A stretch of DNA of 64,000 nucleotides from Lysobacter soli (GTDB lineage Bacteria > Pseudomonadota > Gammaproteobacteria > Xanthomonadales > Xanthomonadaceae), in contig NZ_QTJR01000003.1 in NCBI RefSeq assembly GCF_003382285.1, positions 282,251 to 346,250 on the forward strand, read 5' to 3'. Positions 24,932 through 34,307 of the stretch are shown piece by piece. Position numbers and translations under genes: made by a program. Below the pieces are notes generated by a model that saw only the letters and a program-made list of their open reading frames with translations, did not search any database and had not been told where the DNA came from. Position 1 is the stretch's first letter; every line of letters begins with the position of its first letter.

Positions 24932-26035
24932 ATGATTTTCGAAACGCTGGACACCTTCGGCCACGAGCAGGTCGTGTTTTGCCACAACAAGGACGCGGGC
25001 CTGAAGGCCATCATCGCGATCCACAACACCGTGCTCGGTCCGGCCCTCGGCGGTACGCGCATGTGGCCGTACAAGACCGAGCAGGACGCGCTCAACGACG
25101 TGCTCCGCCTGTCGCGCGGCATGACCTACAAGAACGCGGTCGCCGGCCTGAACATCGGCGGCGGCAAGGCGGTGATCATCGGCGATCCGTCCACCGACAA
25201 GTCCGAGGCGCTGTTCCGCGCGTTCGGCCAGTTCGTCGAGGCGCTCGGCGGCCGTTACATCACGGCTGAGGACGTCGGCATCGACGTCAACGACATGGAA
25301 TACGTGTACCGCGAGACCGAGTACGTCACCGGCGTGCACCAGGTCCACGGCGGTTCGGGCGACCCGTCGCCGTTCACCGCCTACGGCACGCTGCAGGGCC
25401 TGATGGCCACGCTCAACAAGCGTTTCGGCGACGAGGAAGTCGGCAAGTACTCCTACGCCGTGCAGGGCCTCGGCCACGTGGGCATGGAGTTCGTGAAGCT
25501 GCTCAAGGAGCGCGGCGCGAAGATCTTCGCGACCGACATCAACAAGGGCCTGGTCGACAAGGCCGTCTCGGAATACGGCGTTGAAGCCGTGGGCCTGGAC
25601 GAGATCTACGACGTGCCGGCCGACGTGTACTCGCCGTGCGCGCTGGGCGGCACCGTCAACGAAGGCACCCTGCCCCGCCTGAAGGCCAAGGTCATCTGCG
25701 GCGCGGCCAACAACCAGCTGGCCAACAACGCCATCGGCGACGAAGTGGCCAAGCGCGGCATCCTCTACGCGCCGGACTACGCGGTGAACGCGGGCGGCGT
25801 GATGAACGTGGCGCTGGAACTCGACGGCTACAACCGCGAGCGCGCCATGCGCATGATGCGCACGATCTACCACAACCTCGCGCGCATCTTCGAGATCGCC
25901 GAGCGTGACGCGATCCCGACCTACCGCGCGGCCGACCGCCTGGCCGAAGAGCGCATCACCGCGATCGGCAAGCTGAAGCTGCCGCTGGGTCGCAGCGCTC
26001 CGCGTTTCCAGGGCAGGATTCGCGGCGGGCACTGA
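24932..26035 (+). CDS. Leucine dehydrogenase (Glu/Leu/Phe/Val dehydrogenase family)
   Basis: 367 residues. The N-terminal dimerisation/catalytic domain has the GGTRMWPY and GLNIGGGKAV motifs of leucine dehydrogenase; the latter contains the substrate-carboxylate and catalytic lysines. The NAD-binding Rossmann domain has GLGHVG. Reversibly deaminates leucine, valine and isoleucine to 2-oxo acids with NAD. Start ATG at 24932 (MIFETLDTFGHEQV) is the family's usual opening; the 34 upstream codons do not match. It feeds the isovaleryl-CoA steps encoded farther along the window. Confidence 0.93.
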   Translation: MIFETLDTFGHEQVVFCHNKDAGLKAIIAIHNTVLGPALGGTRMWPYKTEQDALNDVLRLSRGMTYKNAVAGLNIGGGKAVIIGDPSTDKSEALFRAFGQFVEALGGRYITAEDVGIDVNDMEYVYRETEYVTGVHQVHGGSGDPSPFTAYGTLQGLMATLNKRFGDEEVGKYSYAVQGLGHVGMEFVKLLKERGAKIFATDINKGLVDKAVSEYGVEAVGLDEIYDVPADVYSPCALGGTVNEGTLPRLKAKVICGAANNQLANNAIGDEVAKRGILYAPDYAVNAGGVMNVALELDGYNRERAMRMMRTIYHNLARIFEIAERDAIPTYRAADRLAEERITAIGKLKLPLGRSAPRFQGRIRGGH

Positions 26036-26083
26036 TTTTCCAGTCTCGACTGGAAAATCCCCAAAGTTTGCATTCGCAAACTT
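26034..26083. other. Two consecutive hairpins downstream of leucine dehydrogenase
   Basis: A near-perfect 26-base palindrome GATTTTCCAG/TCTCGA/CTGGAAAATC begins at the stop codon (26034-26059), followed by AAGTTTG/CATTCG/CAAACTT (26064-26083). Neither has a T-run on the plus strand after it, so they look like mRNA-stabilising or processing stems rather than a simple terminator. Confidence 0.6.
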
Positions 26084-26195
26084 CGGGCCCCAGCAGTCTT
26101 CCTCCAAATCCCTGCCGCTGCCGCGGCGCCCCCTTTACTAAAGGGGGCTATGGGCCGCGGAGGACGTGGCAGCGGTTGCAGCGCAATGATTCGAG

Positions 26196-26226
26196 AAGCG
26201 CCCGGCTGTCCGGGCGTTTTCTTTTG
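26196..26226 (+). terminator. Intrinsic terminator
   Basis: Seven-base GC stem CGCCCGG / CCGGGCG with a CTGT loop and following TTTTCTTTTG tract. The most convincing terminator for the leucine dehydrogenase transcript; 26092-26195 contains a short GGGGGC dyad and no gene. Confidence 0.85.
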
Positions 26227-26263
26227 TGGGTCTTCTTGCATCGAGACGCCACCGCCCCATCAC

Positions 26264-26290
26264 CGTCATCCCGGCGAACGCCGGGACCCA
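26264..26290. repeat. Single CGTCATCCCGGCG hairpin module
   Basis: One solitary copy of the third compound-repeat module (CGTCATCCCGGCGAACGCCG then GGACCCA), without the other two modules, in the gap between leucine dehydrogenase and carbonic anhydrase. Confidence 0.75.
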
Positions 26291-26469
26291 GGCCGTTATG
26301 GCAGGTCGAAAGGAGCGTATCGGCGACGATCCACGATTGGTCCCGCTCTCCGGCCTCGCCGAAATGACGGGCTTCGGTACGCGACAAACGGCCTGCTTTT
26401 CAGGCAATTCCGAAAGACGCCGCTCAGCGCCCGGCGCAAAGTGGCATTCCCCCACTCGGAGTTGCCTCC

Positions 26470-27177
26470 ATGCGCATCGCCCTTCCCCTCGCCGCCCTCG
26501 GTCTCGCCGCCGCCTTCGCAGCCCACGCAGGCGATGGCCGCATCGACTACGACCATCAGGCGCAATGGCAGTCCGCGCACGACATGGCGCAGTCGCCGAT
26601 CGACATCGTCACGCACGACACCGTCGCCGCGCGCGACGACGAACCGCAGGCGCTGGTGTTCACGCACACGCACGCGCCGATGGAAGCCGTCGACAACGGC
26701 CACGCGGTGGAAGTCGAAACGCACGCCACCGACGCGACGATCCGCGGCCGGCATTTCGCGCTGACGCAGTTCCACTTCCACGCGGAAAGCGAGCACACCA
26801 TCGACGGCCGGCACTATCCGCTGGAAGGCCACTACGTCTTCAAGGCACAGGACGGGCGCCTGGCCGTGGTCGGCGTGATGTACCAGGTCGGCAAGGCCAA
26901 TCCGCAGGCGCAGGCGGTGCTCGACAGCCTCGCGCACAAGGAGAACGCGCCGCACGAGGTCGACATCGACGCGTTGCTGCCGGCGCAGCGCGGCTACTAC
27001 CACTACCTGGGCTCGCTCACCACGCCGCCGCTGACCGAGAACGTGGAGTGGTACGTGCTGCCGGCGCCGGTCACGATGTCGAAGAAGCAGATCGAGGCGT
27101 TCCTGGCGCACTACCGCCACAACAATCGCAACGTGCAGCCGCTGAACGGCCGTCCGCTGGTCCACGACGAAGGCTGA
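26470..27177 (+). CDS. Periplasmic alpha-class carbonic anhydrase
   Basis: 235 residues: signal peptide to about residue 20 (AHA-G), then an alpha carbonic anhydrase fold. Zinc ligands are His102, His104 (FHFHAESEH) and His121 (EGHYVF); QSPIDI (41-46) and TPPLTENVEW are hallmark segments. Hydrates CO2 in the periplasm, supplying bicarbonate or buffering. It may support the biotin carboxylases encoded nearby, but that link is speculative. ATG at 26470 follows the AGTTGCCTCC region; ribosome site is weak. Confidence 0.93.
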   Translation: MRIALPLAALGLAAAFAAHAGDGRIDYDHQAQWQSAHDMAQSPIDIVTHDTVAARDDEPQALVFTHTHAPMEAVDNGHAVEVETHATDATIRGRHFALTQFHFHAESEHTIDGRHYPLEGHYVFKAQDGRLAVVGVMYQVGKANPQAQAVLDSLAHKENAPHEVDIDALLPAQRGYYHYLGSLTTPPLTENVEWYVLPAPVTMSKKQIEAFLAHYRHNNRNVQPLNGRPLVHDEG

Positions 27178-27199
27178 TCGCCACGGCTTCCGCGCAATC

Positions 27200-27240
27200 G
27201 CGCCCCGCACCGTTGCGTACGGTGGCGGGGCGCTTCGCTT
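27200..27240 (+). terminator. Probable intrinsic terminator
   Basis: Long GC stem GCGCCCCGCACCGT / ACGGTGGCGGGGCGC with a one-base bulge and a TGCGT loop, followed by a weak pyrimidine tract (TTCGCTTT), 23 bases after the carbonic anhydrase stop. Confidence 0.65.
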
Positions 27241-27363
27241 TGGAGCCCCTGAAAGCGCGGTTTTATTGCACCGCACGACGACCGATTCACCGCCTCCGCC
27301 TAGAATTGGCGCATCGCGCGCGGCGTTCGATCGCGCGCCGCCCTCTCGAACACAAGGATTCCC

Positions 27364-28521
27364 ATGCGCCCTTTCCCCCTCGGTGACGAAATCGATGCCC
27401 TGCGCGACGCCGTTCGCCGCTTCGCCGAGGTCGAGATCGCACCGCGCGCGGCGCAGATCGACGAGGAGAACTGGTTCCCGCAGGACCTGTGGCCGAAGCT
27501 CGGCGAAATGGGCCTGCTGGGCATGACGGTCCCCGCCGAGTACGGCGGCAGCGAGATGGGCTACCTCGCGCACCTGGTTGCGATGGAAGAGATCTCCCGC
27601 GCGTCCGGCTCGGTTGGGCTGAGCTATGGCGCGCATTCGAACCTGTGCGTGAGCAACCTCTACGCCAACGGCACCGACGCGCAACGCCAGAAGTACCTGC
27701 CGAAGCTGTGCAGCGGCGAGTGGAAGGGCGCGCTCGCGATGAGCGAACCGGGCGCGGGTTCCGACGTCGTCGGTTCGATGAGCTGTCGTGCGGAACTTCG
27801 CGACGGCACGTGGATCGCGAACGGCAACAAGATGTGGATCACCAACGGCCCGGAAGCCGACGTGCTGATCGTCTACATGCGCACCGCCGGCAAGGACGCG
27901 GGCAGCCAGTGCATGACGGCCTTCATTGTCGAGAAGGGGATGAAGGGTTTCTCCACTGCGCAGAAGCTCGACAAGTTCGGCATGCGTGGCTCCAACACGT
28001 GCGAACTGGTGTTCGAGAACTGCGAGATTCCGGCCGAGAACGTGCTCGGCGAAGTGAACCGCGGCGTGAAGGTGCTGATGAGCGGCCTGAACACCGAACG
28101 CCTCGTGCTGACCGGCGGGCCGATCGGCCTGATGCAGGCGGCGCTCGACATCGCCCTGCCCTACGTGCGCGAACGCAAGCAGTTCAACGCGGCCATCGGT
28201 ACGTTCGGGCTGATGCAGGGCAAGATTGCCGACATGTACACCGCGCTGCAGTCGAGCCGCGCGTTCGCCTACCAGGTCGGTCGTGATTTCGATGCGGGAC
28301 ACCGCAGTCGCGTGGATGCCGCTTCGTGCCTGCTGCATGCGTCGGAAGCGGCGGTGCAGGTCGCGCTGGAAGGCATCCAGGCGCTCGGCGGCAACGGCTA
28401 CATCAACGAGTTCCCGACCGGCCGCATCCTGCGCGATGCCAAGCTCTACGCCATCGGCGCGGGCACGAACGAGATCCGCCGCATGCTGATCGGCCGCGAG
28501 CTGTTCGAAGAGCGGCACTGA
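27364..28521 (+). CDS. liuA: Isovaleryl-CoA dehydrogenase
   Basis: 385 residues, FAD-dependent acyl-CoA dehydrogenase. Family signatures [13 protein letters not shown] and [13 protein letters not shown] (C-terminal signature) are present. The catalytic Glu is Glu245 in [11 protein letters not shown], the helix-G position characteristic of isovaleryl-CoA dehydrogenases rather than the C-terminal position used by medium-chain enzymes. Converts isovaleryl-CoA to 3-methylcrotonyl-CoA in leucine catabolism. A monocistronic unit here, separated from the other liu genes; no MerR-type LiuR regulator is found in the window. Confidence 0.93.
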   Translation: MRPFPLGDEIDALRDAVRRFAEVEIAPRAAQIDEENWFPQDLWPKLGEMGLLGMTVPAEYGGSEMGYLAHLVAMEEISRASGSVGLSYGAHSNLCVSNLYANGTDAQRQKYLPKLCSGEWKGALAMSEPGAGSDVVGSMSCRAELRDGTWIANGNKMWITNGPEADVLIVYMRTAGKDAGSQCMTAFIVEKGMKGFSTAQKLDKFGMRGSNTCELVFENCEIPAENVLGEVNRGVKVLMSGLNTERLVLTGGPIGLMQAALDIALPYVRERKQFNAAIGTFGLMQGKIADMYTALQSSRAFAYQVGRDFDAGHRSRVDAASCLLHASEAAVQVALEGIQALGGNGYINEFPTGRILRDAKLYAIGAGTNEIRRMLIGRELFEERH

Positions 28522-28550
28522 GCCGTCGCGAAGCCGTAGCCTGAAACGAG

Positions 28551-28577
28551 ACGGCCGTCGCATCGACGGCCGTTTTG
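28551..28577. terminator. Bidirectional terminator between convergent liuA and the autotransporter
   Basis: Perfect ten-base stem ACGGCCGTCG / CGACGGCCGT with a CAT loop, T-run on the plus side and a purine tract on the other. It ends both liuA (plus) and the serine protease autotransporter (minus). Confidence 0.88.
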
Positions 28578-28596
28578 CATTGCGCCGACGATGCGA

Positions 28597-31503
28597 TCAG
28601 AACGCCGTCGTCCAGTTGAGCATCGCCTGCGTCCACGTTTCGCCGTGATCGCTGCGTGCATCGACGTCCAGGCTCAGGCGGCTGTTGTAGCGCAGCCACG
28701 TACCGACGCCGAAACCGAGCACGCCGACGTCGCGATCCAGCGCGCCGCCCATGATCGGCGACCACGCGTCCAGTGCAGTGAAACGCGCCTGGATGTCGCC
28801 CCCGGACTGCGAGAGCAGGCGCTGCCATTCCGCGCGAGCCTGAAGGTCCCATTGCATCGAACCGACGTTCCATTGCGTCGCATACCGCGCCCCGAGCAAG
28901 GCCTGGCTGACGCGCATAGACGATGCATCGGTGCTCAGGCCGAAGCCGACCGCGCCCGCTTCGCTGAAGCCATCGCGTTCAAGCTGCAGGTTCTGCACGC
29001 CTACGTAAGGCGTGATGCGCCCCTCACCGACGTTCATCGGCAAGCCGGCCTGCATGCCGACGCTCGCATAACGCTGCGCGTAGTCGGTGCCAAGGCGGAA
29101 CGCGTCCGCGCCGAGTAGCACGTCACGACGCGTCCAGCGCTGCATGCGGCCGACGGCAACGCTGCCGAGCAGGTAGCCCTGACCGAGGTCGTAGCTCGCG
29201 TAGAACTGCGCCTCCAGCTGGCGGTTGTGTTCGCGATCGAAACGCTGCTCGTGGTGCGCGTAGCCCTCGGTCTGCGCGAGCGCGGCGCCGACGGTCAGCG
29301 CGCCGATGCGGCGATCCTGGCCGGCCATCCAGCCGTCGGCCTGCATGTCGAAACGCGCGAGCGCACGCTGCGAGTCGAGGTCGTCGAACCATGCGCCGCC
29401 GAGCGGCGCGTCCTGCAGCGCGTCGATGCGCGATTCCAGCGCGCGGCGGTTGCCTTCGATCGCCATCATCGCGAAGGCGGTGTCGGCGACGTGCAGCTCG
29501 CCGGAGAGGCTCGACAGCGACGTCTCCGCCGCGGCCGCATCGGGCGTGCCCTGGAACGCGATCGCCCCCGCGAGCACGTCGAGACTGGCGCCCTCGCCAT
29601 TGGCGACGCTGGTGTCGATCTGGTCCATCGCGCCTTCCATGCGCTGCGCGCTGGACAGCGCGGTCGCGCTGAGGTTCATCGACGACGCGGCCGTGGCGAC
29701 GTCGGCGCGCGTGAGCAGCAGCGATACGTCGGTGGCCGCGTAAGCGACCGAACCGGTCACGAACGGCGACCACGTCACCGTGGCGAACGTGCCCGTCACG
29801 GTAGAGGCCTGGAGGAAGGTCTCGCGCGTGGGCGTGTTGATGCTGGGCGTGGCGATGATGTAGTTCGGCGCGCGGCCGGTCAGCCGCAGTTCGCCGCCGA
29901 GCGTCGCCGTGCCGGACACGTCCAGGTGCGCGCCGATCTGCAGTTCCATCGCGCCGCCGGCGTTGTTGCGGAACGACGACATCGAGTACGTCGCGCCCTG
30001 TGCGGTATTGCCGCCGAGGAATTCAAGGGTGCCGGTGTTGTCGAGCGCACCGACGTTCGCCGCGACCGGATTGCCCTGCAGTCCGGCGTTCAGGCGCAGG
30101 CGTCCGCCGCTGGCTACCGTCGCGCCGCCCGGCATGGCGCGCTGCACTTCCAGGGTGCCCTGCTCGACTATGGTGGCGCCGGTGTAGGTATTCGCGCCGG
30201 TCAGCGCGAGCGTGCCGGTGCCACGCTTGCGCAACCCGCCGCTGCCGGCGATGGCGTTGCTCCACGGACGACTCATGCCGGTGACGTCCACGCTGGTCAC
30301 GCCCCAGTCGAAACGGCCCGGTCCGTTGATCGCGCGCCCGACGTTGAGCAGGCCGTAGCCGAAGACGGGATCGACGCCCGGCGCGCCGAGGTCGGTCGCC
30401 GTGCCGAGCAGCGTCTGTCGCACCAGGTCGTTGCTGAAGTACGGAAACGCCTGCCACACCAGCGCCGCTGCGCCCGACACCTGCGGCGCAGCGAAGGAGG
30501 TGCCCGAACCGCGCCAGTACGACGGCGAGGTCGGGCCGTCATTGACGCCGGTGAACACCGTCGTACCCGGCGCCGCCAGGCAATAGCGCATCGCGACGCC
30601 ACACGCGTTGGCGTAGACCGCGCCGTTGGAATCGATGTCGAGCTGCTGCACGTTGTTGGGATTGACGCCGGTCACCGCAAGCCAGCCGCGTTCCAGGTCC
30701 GCCGCGGGCAGCGTGCCGTTCGGGCCGGGCTGGCTCGGCAGTCCCGCCATGCTGTCGGGGTTCGGGCGACCGTCGTTGCCAGTAGCGAACACCACCAGGC
30801 CGTTGTTGCTCAGCACGAAGGGGCGGTATTCGTCGGCGATCGGATTGGTTGCGACCGTGTTGGTCCAGTACAGGCCGCCCCATGAGTTGTTCATGATCCG
30901 CACGCCGCTGTTGATCAGCTGCTGGTGGACCTGACGCATGCCGAGTTCGCCGCCGACTTCGTTGCCCTGCCCCGTGCCGTCGTCCTTCGGCGGCGTGTCG
31001 GACAGGATGCGCGCCGACACGATCTGAGCGCCCGGCGCGATACCACCCGGCCATGCACCGAACGGCGTGCCGGCGGCAAGTTGCGCGACATCCGTGCCGT
31101 GGCCGAGCACGTCATCGACCTGCAGGTTGTTCGGTGGCGAGGCGATGTAATTGAAGTTCGCCACGACGCGCGGCGCAAGCGCCGGATGGTTGCGATTCAC
31201 GCCGCTGTCGACGACACCGATGCGTACGCCGGCGCCGGTGAAGCCGGCCTGGTGCGCGGCCGCGGTGTTGGTCAGCGCGATGTGCTGGCTGTAGGCGGGA
31301 TTGGGCGTGCTGACGACAGGCGGTGTCGGATTGGACGGAGTGCTCGGCGGCGGCGTACCCGGCTGCTGCGGGGCATACAGCGGAGGCGTCTCGCGCACGT
31401 TCCCGCCGCCGCCACCGCCGCCGCACGCGGCAAGCCCCATCAAGCCCGAGCACAGCAGCACGCTGCGCATCGCCGTCACCAGTTCCTTGTGCCTGTAATG
31501 CAT
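28597..31503 (-). CDS. Lipidated subtilisin-like autotransporter serine protease
   Basis: 968 residues. Signal peptide ending in the lipobox LAAC (Cys27) then a poly-Gly and Pro/Thr-rich linker (28-70). S8 protease domain (about 70-400) with triad Asp99 (VVDSG), His135 (GHGT) and Ser336 (GTSFAAP), oxyanion Asn243. A short autotransporter-associated repeat (TLALTGANTYTGAT, about 455) and a beta-helix spacer precede a C-terminal outer-membrane barrel (about 690-968) ending in aromatic Phe. Passenger is delivered to the surface by the type V secretion route; the lipobox is like NalP/SphB1. Start at 31503 has GGGGAG nine bases upstream. Confidence 0.9.
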   Translation of the reverse strand: MHYRHKELVTAMRSVLLCSGLMGLAACGGGGGGGNVRETPPLYAPQQPGTPPPSTPSNPTPPVVSTPNPAYSQHIALTNTAAAHQAGFTGAGVRIGVVDSGVNRNHPALAPRVVANFNYIASPPNNLQVDDVLGHGTDVAQLAAGTPFGAWPGGIAPGAQIVSARILSDTPPKDDGTGQGNEVGGELGMRQVHQQLINSGVRIMNNSWGGLYWTNTVATNPIADEYRPFVLSNNGLVVFATGNDGRPNPDSMAGLPSQPGPNGTLPAADLERGWLAVTGVNPNNVQQLDIDSNGAVYANACGVAMRYCLAAPGTTVFTGVNDGPTSPSYWRGSGTSFAAPQVSGAAALVWQAFPYFSNDLVRQTLLGTATDLGAPGVDPVFGYGLLNVGRAINGPGRFDWGVTSVDVTGMSRPWSNAIAGSGGLRKRGTGTLALTGANTYTGATIVEQGTLEVQRAMPGGATVASGGRLRLNAGLQGNPVAANVGALDNTGTLEFLGGNTAQGATYSMSSFRNNAGGAMELQIGAHLDVSGTATLGGELRLTGRAPNYIIATPSINTPTRETFLQASTVTGTFATVTWSPFVTGSVAYAATDVSLLLTRADVATAASSMNLSATALSSAQRMEGAMDQIDTSVANGEGASLDVLAGAIAFQGTPDAAAAETSLSSLSGELHVADTAFAMMAIEGNRRALESRIDALQDAPLGGAWFDDLDSQRALARFDMQADGWMAGQDRRIGALTVGAALAQTEGYAHHEQRFDREHNRQLEAQFYASYDLGQGYLLGSVAVGRMQRWTRRDVLLGADAFRLGTDYAQRYASVGMQAGLPMNVGEGRITPYVGVQNLQLERDGFSEAGAVGFGLSTDASSMRVSQALLGARYATQWNVGSMQWDLQARAEWQRLLSQSGGDIQARFTALDAWSPIMGGALDRDVGVLGFGVGTWLRYNSRLSLDVDARSDHGETWTQAMLNWTTAF

Positions 31504-31650
31504 GACGCTCCCCATCTGAATGAAATCGCATCGCTCCCCAGCGATCGCGAATCGAGTATCGACCCAATGCGGATCGTCCACAATCAACCGGCACGATCCG
31601 GTGACGGAAACCGCATCGGGCGCCACATTCCGCGCACATCGGTGAACGCG

Positions 31651-32214
31651 ATGAACGCCATCCACACCCGACCTCTGGGTTGCGACGACTGGTCCATCGT
31701 CGAAACGCTGTTCGGCCCGCGTGGTGCATGCGGCGGGTGCTGGTGCATGTGGTGGCGCGTGCCGATGGGCGGGCGCGCCTGGGAGGCAGCGAAAGGCGAA
31801 CCCAACCGCGAGGCGTTTCGCAAACTCGTCAACGCCGGCGCGGCGTCGGGGGTGCTCGCATTCGTCGACGGCGAGGCGGCCGGTTGGTGCGGGATCGGCC
31901 CGCGCGCTGAGTTCCCGCGGGTCGACCGGAGCAAGTCGCTGGTTCGCCAATGGTCCGCCGATACCTGGTCGCTCAACTGCCTGTATGTGCCGCCGCGCTG
32001 GCGCGGTGTCGGGGTGGCCCGGGCGCTGGTGGCTGCCGTGGTGGAGCTGGCCCGGCAGCGGGGCGCGACCGAGGTCGAGGCGTACCCGCAATCCTTGGCG
32101 CCGGGGGAGCGGCAGGCCGGGGCGTTCGTCTGGACCGGCGTCCCCTCGCTTTATGAGCCGTTGGGGTTTCGCCGGCAGGGCGAATCAGGACGTGGCCGCG
32201 CCCTGTCCTGCTGA
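31651..32214 (+). CDS. GNAT-family N-acetyltransferase
   Basis: 187 residues. The acetyl-CoA pyrophosphate loop RWRGVGVARALV (about 115-126) is the family core motif, and LYEPLGFRRQGE is the typical final strand. A Cys/Trp-rich segment near residues 27-36 (CGGCWCMWWR) is distinctive and may shape the acceptor site. Substrate unknown. ATG at 31651; transcribed divergently from the autotransporter over a 147-base region that must contain both promoters. Confidence 0.8.
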   Translation: MNAIHTRPLGCDDWSIVETLFGPRGACGGCWCMWWRVPMGGRAWEAAKGEPNREAFRKLVNAGAASGVLAFVDGEAAGWCGIGPRAEFPRVDRSKSLVRQWSADTWSLNCLYVPPRWRGVGVARALVAAVVELARQRGATEVEAYPQSLAPGERQAGAFVWTGVPSLYEPLGFRRQGESGRGRALSC

Positions 32215-32323
32215 AGCTGGGCTGAGCCCGGTTTGCCGCGCCGCAGCACGGCCCCGCATAATCGGAGGGTTCCGGCCCCTCGCGCCGGCCGCTGTCACGG
32301 TTCGACCTTCAGTTGGAGTCCTC

Positions 32324-33499
32324 ATGAGCGACGTCGTCATCGTCGGTGCCAAGCGCACCGCCATCGGTTCCTTCCTCGGCCAGTACACCGGCGTCCCGAC
32401 CCCCGCGCTGGGTACGGCCGCCATCACGGGTGCGCTCGAACATGCCGGCGTCGCCGCCGACCAGGTCGACGAAGTGATCATGGGCTGCGTGCTGCCGGCC
32501 GGCCTGGGCCAGGCGCCCGCCCGCCAGGCCGCGCTGGGTGCAGGCCTTCCCACCTCCGCCGGTTGCACGACCATCAACAAGGTCTGCGGCTCGGGCATGA
32601 AGGCGATCATGCTGGCGCATGACCTGATCAAGGCCGGGTCGGCCAACGTTGTCGTCGCCGGCGGCATGGAGTCGATGACCAATGCACCGCACCTGCTCAA
32701 CAACTCGCGCACCGGCATCCGCTACGGCAGCGCGGAGTTCCTCGATCACATGGCGTGGGACGGCCTGACCAATCCGTACGACGGCAAGGCGATGGGTGTG
32801 TTCGGCGATGCGACGAGCCACAAGTACGGCTTCGATCGCGAAGCGCTCGATGCGTACTCGACCGAAAGCGCGCGTCGCGCGCAGGCGGCGGTAAGCGGTG
32901 GTGCGTTCAAGGACGAAGTCGTGCCGGTCACGGTCAAGGGTCGCAAGGGCGACGTCGTCGTCGACACCGACGAGGAGCCGGGCAAGATCGACCTGGCGAA
33001 GATCCCCACGCTGCGCGCGGCGTTCGGCAAGGATGGCGTGCTGACCGCTGCGTCGTCCTCGAAGATTTCCGACGGTGCCGCGGCCACGCTGCTGATGAGC
33101 GCCGACGAAGCCGCCAAGCGTGGCCTGACGCCGCTCGCGCGCATCGTCGCGCATGCCGGCCATGCGCAGGCGCCAGAGTGGTTCACCACCGCGCCGGTGA
33201 AAGCGATTTCAAACGTGTTGGCCAAGGCCGGCTGGTCGGTCGAGGACGTTGACCTGTTCGAGGTCAATGAAGCGTTTTCCTGTGTGGCCATGGCGCCGAT
33301 GAAGGACCTGGGCATCTCGCACGAGAAGCTCAACGTCAACGGCGGCGCGGTTGCACTGGGGCATCCCATCGGCGCCAGCGGCGCCCGCCTGGTGGTGACG
33401 TTGCTGCACGCGCTGCGTGCACGGGGCGTCAAGAAGGGCGTGGCTTCGCTGTGCATCGGGGGTGGCGAGGCTACCGCTGTCGCCATCGAGCTGCTATAA
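32324..33499 (+). CDS. Acetyl-CoA C-acetyltransferase (thiolase)
   Basis: 391 residues, full-length type II thiolase. Active-site residues are Cys88 (NKVCGSGMK), His347 (ALGHPIGASG) and Cys377 (SLCIGGGEA). Condenses or cleaves acetoacetyl-CoA; in this neighbourhood it can convert acetoacetate-derived acetoacetyl-CoA from leucine breakdown into acetyl-CoA, or act in isoleucine catabolism. The GTC-like AGTTGGAGTCCTC before the ATG contains a GGAG ribosome site. Monocistronic. Confidence 0.92.
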   Translation: MSDVVIVGAKRTAIGSFLGQYTGVPTPALGTAAITGALEHAGVAADQVDEVIMGCVLPAGLGQAPARQAALGAGLPTSAGCTTINKVCGSGMKAIMLAHDLIKAGSANVVVAGGMESMTNAPHLLNNSRTGIRYGSAEFLDHMAWDGLTNPYDGKAMGVFGDATSHKYGFDREALDAYSTESARRAQAAVSGGAFKDEVVPVTVKGRKGDVVVDTDEEPGKIDLAKIPTLRAAFGKDGVLTAASSSKISDGAAATLLMSADEAAKRGLTPLARIVAHAGHAQAPEWFTTAPVKAISNVLAKAGWSVEDVDLFEVNEAFSCVAMAPMKDLGISHEKLNVNGGAVALGHPIGASGARLVVTLLHALRARGVKKGVASLCIGGGEATAVAIELL

Positions 33500-33541
33500 G
33501 GCGTTAAAAACGCATTACCTAAAAAAAACCGGCCAAGCCGC

Positions 33542-33592
33542 TTGACACGCGTCACCGGCTTGTCATCATGTTATTGACGCGCAATTGCGCGT
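33542..33592 (+). promoter_or_regulatory. Possible promoter and perfect palindrome upstream of Ala-rich lipoprotein 1
   Basis: TTGACA at 33542-33547 is a perfect -35 hexamer; the -10 is poorly defined (candidates ATCATG or TGTTAT around 33565-33574). Just downstream ACGCGCAATTGCGCGT is a perfect 16-base palindrome (33577-33592) that may be an operator or a leader hairpin. The 33500-33621 gap is the least GC-rich of the area. No experimental basis. Confidence 0.35.
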
Positions 33593-33621
33593 TGCCTAAC
33601 TAAACGACGAGGATAAAAATC

Positions 33622-33987
33622 ATGACCTTCAACAAGGCGCTGATCGCCCTGGCTATGGTTGCCGCTCTGGCCGCCTGCTCGAACCAGAAGCAGGCTGACG
33701 AAGCCGCTGCTGACGCCGCCGCTGCTTCGACCGAAGCCGCTGCTGCCGCCACCGACGCCGCTGCTTCGGGCGACGCCGCTGCTGCCGACGCTGCCCAGGC
33801 TGCTGCCGACACCGCTGCCCAGGCTGCTGACGCCGCCGCCGCTTCGGCCGACGCCACCGCCGCCGCTGCTGCTCCGGCCGCTGCCGACGCCGCTGCCGAC
33901 GCCGCTTCGCAGGCTGCTGACGCCGCTGGCCAGGCTGCTGACGCTGCCGACCAGGCTGCCGAAGCTTCGAAGGAAGAGAAGAAGTAA
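33622..33987 (+). CDS. Ala-rich coiled-coil lipoprotein 1
   Basis: 121 residues. Lipoprotein signal with lipobox LAAC (Cys19), then a mature sequence almost entirely Ala with regularly spaced Asp, Glu, Gln and Ser (AADAAQAADAA-type repeats), ending EEKK. Periodicity of about 11 with acidic residues suggests a long amphipathic helix like Lpp or Ala-rich envelope lipoproteins. The terminal Lys could be a peptidoglycan attachment residue as in Lpp, but this is only an analogy. Ribosome site GAGGAT is clear. Has a paralogue at 34308. Confidence 0.82.
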   Translation: MTFNKALIALAMVAALAACSNQKQADEAAADAAAASTEAAAAATDAAASGDAAAADAAQAAADTAAQAADAAAASADATAAAAAPAAADAAADAASQAADAAGQAADAADQAAEASKEEKK

Positions 33988-34030
33988 TAACCGCGGGCAA
34001 GCAATTGCCCAGGTGATTACCGCTTCGAAG

Positions 34031-34058
34031 AAGCCGCCGGATTTCCGGCGGCTTTTTC
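34031..34058 (+). terminator. Intrinsic terminator
   Basis: Stem AAGCCGCCGG / CCGGCGGCTT with an ATTT loop and a T-run, 43 bases after the first Ala-rich lipoprotein gene. Confidence 0.92.
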
Positions 34059-34307
34059 ATTTGTGGCATCCGCACATGCATCGCGATCGGACCGATTTGC
34101 CGCTATCGCGCCCGTCGACCCGCATGCGTCGACCCGATCCCGACGATCCATCGCGCGTGTAACGACCGGCATGCGTTCGGTCGGCAACGGTTTCTCCACG
34201 ATTCATCCGTCCGGGCATCGGCGTCCCCGACGATGACTTTTCCTTCGCGCGGCCGCTGGCATCGTGCGCCCCGGCTGGGACCCAAACCCCGTCACACGGA
34301 GAAACCC

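Noticed and set aside
28597..32091. A longer autotransporter start upstream of 31503
   Set aside because: The extra residues are Arg/His/Pro-rich shadow sequence overlapping the GNAT gene; the signal peptide with lipobox and ribosome site fit 31503.
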